Shown here one piece after another: positions 58,201-64,000 of a DNA stretch of 64,000 nucleotides. This DNA is from Falciphora oryzae. Lineage: Eukaryota > Ascomycota > Sordariomycetes > Magnaporthales > Magnaporthaceae. The notes below the pieces were generated by a model. It was not told the origin of the DNA and ran no database searches. It saw only the letters and a list, made by a program, of their open reading frames with translations. The position numbers were made by a program, and so were the translations under genes. Where the stretch lies: NCBI GenBank assembly GCA_000733355.1, contig JNVV01000013.1, positions 531,323-595,322 on the forward strand, written 5' to 3'. Numbering within the stretch: the stretch's first letter is position 1; every line of letters begins with the position of its first letter.

Positions 58201-59812
58201 AGGCGATGGGTGCCTTCACCTCACAGAACAGGGCCAACCCTGCGAGGCGAGCAGGTGCCCGCCCCGTTGCGCAGAGGCCGAAGCCAGAGTCACGGCTAGG
58301 TCCCCTCGCCCACGACGAAAAAAACGAGACTGCAATCTGTGTCCCTCCTGTCGGGGGGTACATTGGCCGCGGCGAACAGCGTTAAGAGAAACCACGACTA
58401 TACATCTTTTCACATTGAAAAAGACGTAATATTATACTTTACGACTGCTGGTAATATACAACCAGGTTGAATCTTTTATTTCCCATTTGTCTTTCTGGGA
58501 ATACAAAGGGAAAACACTTGGGGCCAAAGTCACTTTGTTTCGCAGTCCCGTTTATTTTGTTGTGGGGGAGGTCCCAATGTCAAGCGACGCGCTAGCTGGC
58601 ACAAAAGCAAGGTTGGTGTGTGGGGCCGCCCTGGCCGAGCCCCCTGATTGATGCGATCCATCTGAGGACTCCTTTTTTTTTTTTTCCAACGGACCTTGGT
58701 GGTCGGTGGTGGGCGCGGGCGGGCACCACAGCCACCCAATCCATCCGCCCAATCCGCTGCGAGATCTTGTGCCGTGCCAGGCCTCCTTTTCTTCTTTTTC
58801 CCCCTTTCCGCTTGGCACAAAGTTTCCTTTCTTCTTCCAATCCCTCCGAGCCCATCGCCCGACATTCGTTGTCATTTTCGTCGGCTTTTGCTTTGGTTTT
58901 CTTTTTTTTCTGTTTTTCTGTTCCCTCCTGCATCCAGTCAATCGCTACCTGGTGCATTTGAGGAGAAAAAAAAAAAGGGTGCTGTGCGAACAGGCCGTGC
59001 TCTGGACTGTGACACACGAGTCAACGTTGAGAGTCGCTCGTCCGCAGAACCGTTTCCCGCTCATCCCATCTTTTTTTCTTCCTGCCCACACGGACGAGAC
59101 AAGCAGTGCAGTAGTTGAAAGAAGAAGGCCCGACACCTCCAGTCAATCGCTTCGAAAGACGATCCGCTCGACTCTTTCCGCGCAACGCTCTTCCAATCGA
59201 GGGAAGCTGGTGGAAGGTTGCACCTTCTCTTTTGCTCGCCCCCTCGGTCACTCTCTTGACGCGTGTCGCTTGCAGATTGGAATTCCTTGGCTCCCTCCGA
59301 ACCGCAACGCAGCTCTGGCACAGCCCGCGCCATCTCCAAGCCAACAGGAGGGCTGCCCTTGATTTGCTCGCCGCGTTCCGTCGCTCTCTTGGAATCGACA
59401 CAACATCGCCTACCCACCGACTAATTGCGCCCGAAAGGGACGACGAAACACCACATTCGCTCTCGCACACTGCTGTGGCCGGCCACACTTAATCCAGCAG
59501 TCGCTCATCATCTATCCCTCGGCACCAATCTGCCTGGAATAATCGTCGCCTTTCTGCTTCTGTCTTTTTTGGACCGCAGCAGCCCTATCGGATCCCATGA
59601 GTTTATGATTGATTGGTGAGTTGTCCGATGCCTTGGTCGTGCCTCACTCACACAGTCGCGGCTGCTTGTGACTGTACACCAATTCTAATCTCCTTGGATC
59701 GGCACTGGCGGTCGATACATGATCCCGACGCATCATCACAACACTGAATTTCCACGATCTTTTCTTGCCGCTAACCCGCGCGTCTTCGTCTCCAGACGAC
59801 CATTTGCCCATC
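55290..59812. promoter_or_regulatory. Long upstream region of FKS1 (and GCNA-like gene)
   Basis: 4.5 kb between divergent starts without a supported gene. Pyrimidine-rich tracts occur at 58672-58686, 58785-58920 and 59065-59090, and an A tract at 56529-56551. The last kilobase is probably the FKS1 5' leader, since it has a clear leader intron. The 190-codon minus frame at 57363-57935 shows no domain. Confidence 0.5.
59616..59795 (+). other. 5' leader intron of FKS1
   Basis: Donor GTGAGT at 59616, branch GCTAAC near 59770, acceptor CTCCAG ending at 59795, 17 bases before the start codon. It is 180 bases long and outside the coding region. Confidence 0.7.
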
Positions 59813-62800
59813 ATGTCGGGACCACAACGTCCCAACCGAAACGACTACGATGAAGGCTACGGCCGGAATCAGGGAGGAGGAGGAGGAGATTACTACCAAG
59901 ACGACCACTCACAGCAGCAACAATACTACGACAACGGCTACGATGGCGGCCAAGGTGGCTATAGTGGCCAGGGTGGCCAGGGTGGCCAGGGTGGCCAGGG
60001 TGGCCAAGGTGGCCAAGGTGGTAGAAATGGGGATGGCTACTATGACGAATCGTATGTTGTCCTTTCTATGCCTGGCTTCTCGCCTGTTTTGCATATGCTG
60101 ACACAGATATTCGCAGGGGCTACTACAACGCCGATCCCAACAATCCTTATCAGCAGGACGGCGGGTACTACGACAACAATGACCAGTACCAAGACGACTA
60201 CTACAACAACAACGGGGCCTATTACGACCAGGGATACGACCAGGGCTATAACAATCCCAATGGTCGGCGCGGTCAGGGATCGGAAGATGACTCCGAGACC
60301 TTCAGTGACTTCACTACCGGCGGCCCTGGTGGTGACTACTACGGCGGCGGCGGCGATCCGCGGTACAACAGCTACAACGACGGGCAGGGAGGTGGCCGAG
60401 GCTACCGTCCGCCATCCTCGCAGGTCTCGTACGGCGGCAACCGTTCGTCCGGAGCATCAACCCCTAACTACGGCATGGACTACGGTGGTGCCGCCGCCGC
60501 TCAGAGGTCGCGTGAGCCGTACCCGGCCTGGACGTCGGATGCGCAGATCCCGCTTTCGAAGGAAGAGGTCGAAGATATCTTCATCGACCTCTGTTCGAAG
60601 TTTGGATTCCAGCGTGACAGCATGCGCAACATGTACGACCACCTGATGACGTTGCTCGACTCCAGAGCGTCTCGCATGACTCCTAACCAGGCCTTGCTCT
60701 CTCTGCATGCCGACTACATCGGTGGTGACAATGCCAATTACCGGAAGTGGTACTTCGCCGCGCACCTCGATCTTGACGATGCTGTTGGCTTTGCAAACGT
60801 CAAGGGCAAGGGCCTGAAGCGCAAAAACAAGAAGAAGAAGGGGAGCGACCCCCAGAACGAAGCCGACATGCTCCAGGACCTGGAAGGAGACGACTCTCTG
60901 GAGGCCGCAGAGTACAGGTGGAAGACTAGGATGAACCGCATGTCTCAGCACGACCGCGTTCGCCAGCTCGCCCTCTATCTGCTCTGCTGGGGTGAGGCGA
61001 ACCAGGTTCGCTTCATGCCCGAATGCCTGTGCTTCATCTTCAAGTGCGCGGACGATTACCTTAACTCGCCAGCGTGCCAGAACCTGGTCGAGCCGGTGGA
61101 AGAGTTCACATTTCTCAACCACGTCATCACGCCACTTTACCAGTACTGCCGCGACCAGGGATACGAAATCATGGATGGAGTCTACGTCCGTCGCGAGAGG
61201 GACCACAACAAGATCATTGGTTACGACGACTGCAACCAACTTTTCTGGTACCCCGAGGGTATCGAGCGCATCGTGCTGGAGGACAAGACCAAACTCACGG
61301 ATGTCCCGCCCGCCGAGCGCTATCTCAAGCTCAAGGATGTCAACTGGAAGAAGTGCTTCTTCAAGACGTACAAGGAGACGCGGTCCTGGTTCCATCTGAT
61401 CACGAATTTCAACCGCATCTGGGTCATCCACCTGACCATGTGGTGGTACTACACCGCTTTCAACGCGCCGACGCTCTTGGTTCCCAACTACGAGCAACAG
61501 GCGAACAACGTGCCGCCCAACTCCGTCATGTGGTCCGTCTGCGGACTTGGCGGTGGAATTGCCTGTCTGATCCAGATCATGGCTACCATCTGCGAGTGGA
61601 TGTATGTCCCTCGCCGCTGGGCGGGCGCCCAACACCTGACCAAGCGTCTGTTGTTCCTTCTCGCCCTTTTCGTCATCAACGTTGGCCCGGCTGTCTACAT
61701 CTTCATGCCGGCTAAGACCCTTGCGGAGTTCGAGGCGCGCCAGAAGAGCAACGTTGCCCTCATCATTGGAATCGTGCACTTCTTCATCTCCGTCATAACC
61801 TTCATCTTCTTCACCATCATGCCCCTCGGCGGTCTCTTCGGAAGCTACCTTACCAAAAACTCTCGCCGCTACGTCGCCAGCCAGACCTTCACTGCCAGCT
61901 ACCCCAGGCTTACTGGCAATGACATGGTTCTGTCCTACCTCCTGTGGCTCATCGTTTTTGGCGCCAAGCTGGGTGAATCGTATGGCTACCTTTCTCTGTC
62001 CTTCCGCGATCCTGTCCGTTACCTGCAGATCATGGACATCAGGTGCCAGGGCGACAAATTGTTCCCCGCTGCCATGCAGGACGCCCTGTGCAAGCTCCAG
62101 CCTAAGTTTCTGCTGTGTCTGATGGGTTTCACTGATCTCATCTTCTTCTTCCTCGACACGTATCTGTGGTACGTCTTGATCAACACGGCCTTCTCGATTG
62201 CCCGGTCCTTCTACCTGGGCGCGTCGATCTTGACACCGTGGAGGAACATCTTCTCTCGGCTGCCCAAGCGTATCTACTCCAAGGTGCTGGCGACGACCGA
62301 CATGGAGATCAAGTACAAGCCCAAGGTTCTCATCTCCCAGATCTGGAACGCTATTGTCATCTCCATGTACCGTGAGCACCTCTTGGCCATCGACCACGTT
62401 CAGAAGCTGCTGTACCACCAAGTTCCCTCGGAGCAGGAGGGCAAGCGGACACTCAGGGCTCCTACCTTCTTCGTCTCGCAGGAGGATCACTCTTTCAAGA
62501 CGGAATTCTTCCCTGCCCAGAGCGAAGCTGAGCGCCGCATTTCCTTCTTTGCGCAGTCCCTCTCCATCCCCATCCCGGAGCCCCTGCCAGTCGACAACAT
62601 GCCGACTTTCACTGTCCTTATTCCTCATTACAGTGAAAAAATTCTGCTGTCCCTGAGGGAGATTATCCGTGAGGACGAGCCGTATTCTCGTGTCACGCTT
62701 CTGGAGTATCTCAAGCAGCTTCACCCCCACGAGTGGGACTGCTTCGTCAAGGACACCAAGATTCTGGCCGATGAGACGTCGCAGTTCAACGGCGATGGTG

Positions 62801-64000
62801 AGAAGGACGAGAAGGACACGGCCAAGAGCAAGATCGATGACCTCCCATTCTACTGCATCGGCTTCAAGTCGTCGGCTCCCGAGTACACGCTCAGGACTCG
62901 TATCTGGTCTTCCCTTCGCTCGCAGACTCTGTACCGCACGATCTCCGGTTTCATGAACTACAGTCGCGCCATCAAGCTCCTCTACCGTGTTGAGAACCCC
63001 GAGGTCGTCCAGATGTTCGGAGGCAACTCCGACAAGCTGGAGCGCGAGCTCGAGCGCATGGCCCGCCGAAAGTTCAAGCTTATTGTCTCGATGCAGCGTT
63101 TTGCCAAGTTCAAAAAGGAGGAGATGGAGAACGCCGAGTTCTTGCTCCGCGCGTACCCTGACCTGCAGATTGCCTATCTGGATGAGGAGGCGCCTCTGAA
63201 CGAGGGCGACGAGCCTCGTCTTTACTCGGCACTCATTGACGGCCACTCTGAGATCATGGAGAACGGTGTCCGCCGGCCCAAGTTCCGTATTCAACTCTCT
63301 GGCAACCCTATCCTTGGTGACGGAAAATCAGATAATCAGAATCACTCGATTATCTTTTACCGGGGAGAATACATCCAGCTGATTGACGCCAACCAAGACA
63401 ACTACCTCGAGGAGTGTCTCAAGATCCGCAGCGTCCTGGCCGAGTTTGAGGAGATGAAGGTCGAGAACACGTCGCCCTACACTCCTGGTGTTAAGAACCC
63501 TGTCAAGTCTCCTGTGGCCATCCTGGGTGCTCGCGAGTACATCTTCTCGGAGAACATCGGTATTCTCGGTGACGTCGCTGCTGGCAAGGAGCAGACATTT
63601 GGTACACTGTTCGCTCGAACTCTGGCTCAGATTGGCGGCAAGCTTCACTACGGTCACCCTGATTTCCTCAACGGCATCTTCATGACCACTCGTGGCGGTG
63701 TTTCCAAGGCTCAAAAAGGTCTGCACCTGAACGAGGATATTTATGCCGGAATGAACGCCGTCCTACGAGGAGGCCGCATCAAGCACTGCGAGTACTACCA
63801 GTGTGGCAAGGGTCGTGATCTCGGATTTGGCTCCATTCTGAACTTCACCACCAAGATCGGCACCGGTATGGGCGAGCAGATGCTCTCCCGTGAATACTAC
63901 TACCTCGGCACGCAGCTTCCTCTGGATCGATTCCTGTCGTTCTACTACGCTCACCCTGGCTTCCACATCAACAACATTTTCATCATGCTCTCGATCCAGA
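59813..64000 (+). CDS. FKS1: 1,3-beta-D-glucan synthase catalytic subunit Fks1, 5' two thirds
   Basis: Exon 1 is 59813-60051 and exon 2 starts at 60117 (intron GTATGT, branch GCTGAC, acceptor TCGCAG); it runs off the window. The N-terminus is rich in Gly, Gln, Tyr and Asp. Then come the FKS1 N-terminal domain (YALLCWGE-like [20 protein letters not shown]), the first membrane cluster ([50 protein letters not shown]) and the large cytosolic glucan synthase domain ([60 protein letters not shown]). The enzyme makes cell-wall 1,3-beta-glucan from UDP-glucose at the plasma membrane with Rho1, and is the echinocandin target. The second membrane cluster is outside the window. Confidence 0.97.
59966..60019 (+). 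repeat. Nine-base tandem repeat in FKS1 exon 1
   Basis: Six units, four GGCCAGGGT then two GGCCAAGGT, encoding GGQ-type tripeptides in the disordered N-terminus. Copy number may vary between strains. Confidence 0.9.

Noticed and set aside
60457..63294. 945-codon minus-strand frame
   Set aside because: Antisense shadow of FKS1, produced by its codon bias.

Overview
The window is nuclear DNA from a filamentous ascomycete, most likely a Sordariomycete. Genes are GC-rich at third codon positions. Introns are short (about 60 to 160 bases) with GTRNGT donors, CTRAC-type branch sites and YAG acceptors. The gene set (Dam1, Mog1, Fks1, Gga, mitochondrial IF-2) is fungal. I cannot name the species. 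One assembly gap of 330 Ns (20021-20350) interrupts a gene.

Layout. 0.4-1.6 kb: 5' part of a lipase-fold (SERAC1/DUF676-like) protein, running off the left end. 5.3-9.3 kb: an FHA splicing factor (Pml1/SNIP1-like), then the Golgi clathrin adaptor GGA. 10.4-15.5 kb: the 18S rRNA acp-transferase Tsr3, tail to tail with mitochondrial translation initiation factor 2. 16.1-18.3 kb: a conserved two-pass membrane protein and a PP28/PDAP1-type phosphoprotein. 19.9-21.9 kb: mitochondrial succinyl-CoA:3-oxoacid CoA-transferase, with the gap. 23.9-25.7 kb: an Ariadne-type RBR ubiquitin ligase. 27.4-28.2 kb: a mitochondrial Prx5-type peroxiredoxin.

28.7-37.1 kb is different. It holds a decayed zinc metalloprotease/H-type lectin gene with four in-frame stops, a frameshifted fungal-specific gene, a solo LTR with a near-perfect target-site duplication, two MITE-like elements, and the wreck of an AAA-type ATPase with two related modules. 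It looks like an island of mobile DNA and gene decay. An intact secreted subtilisin-like protease (37.4-40.3 kb) borders it.

41.2-64.0 kb returns to ordinary genes: a DUF167 protein, a lysine-rich secreted protein, DASH subunit Dam1, a Sec14-type lipid transfer protein (Csr1-like), a HINT-type HIT protein with a 15-base micro-exon, Mog1, a GCNA-like SprT/HMG protein, and the first two thirds of 1,3-beta-glucan synthase Fks1, which runs off the right end.

The genes do not form one pathway. They are mostly housekeeping genes with independent promoters. The parts that repay attention are the decayed island, some gene-structure oddities (micro-exon, stop-free intron, intron hidden in the gap) and residue features of Fks1 and the peroxiredoxin. 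I found no convincing tRNA, rRNA or CRISPR array.
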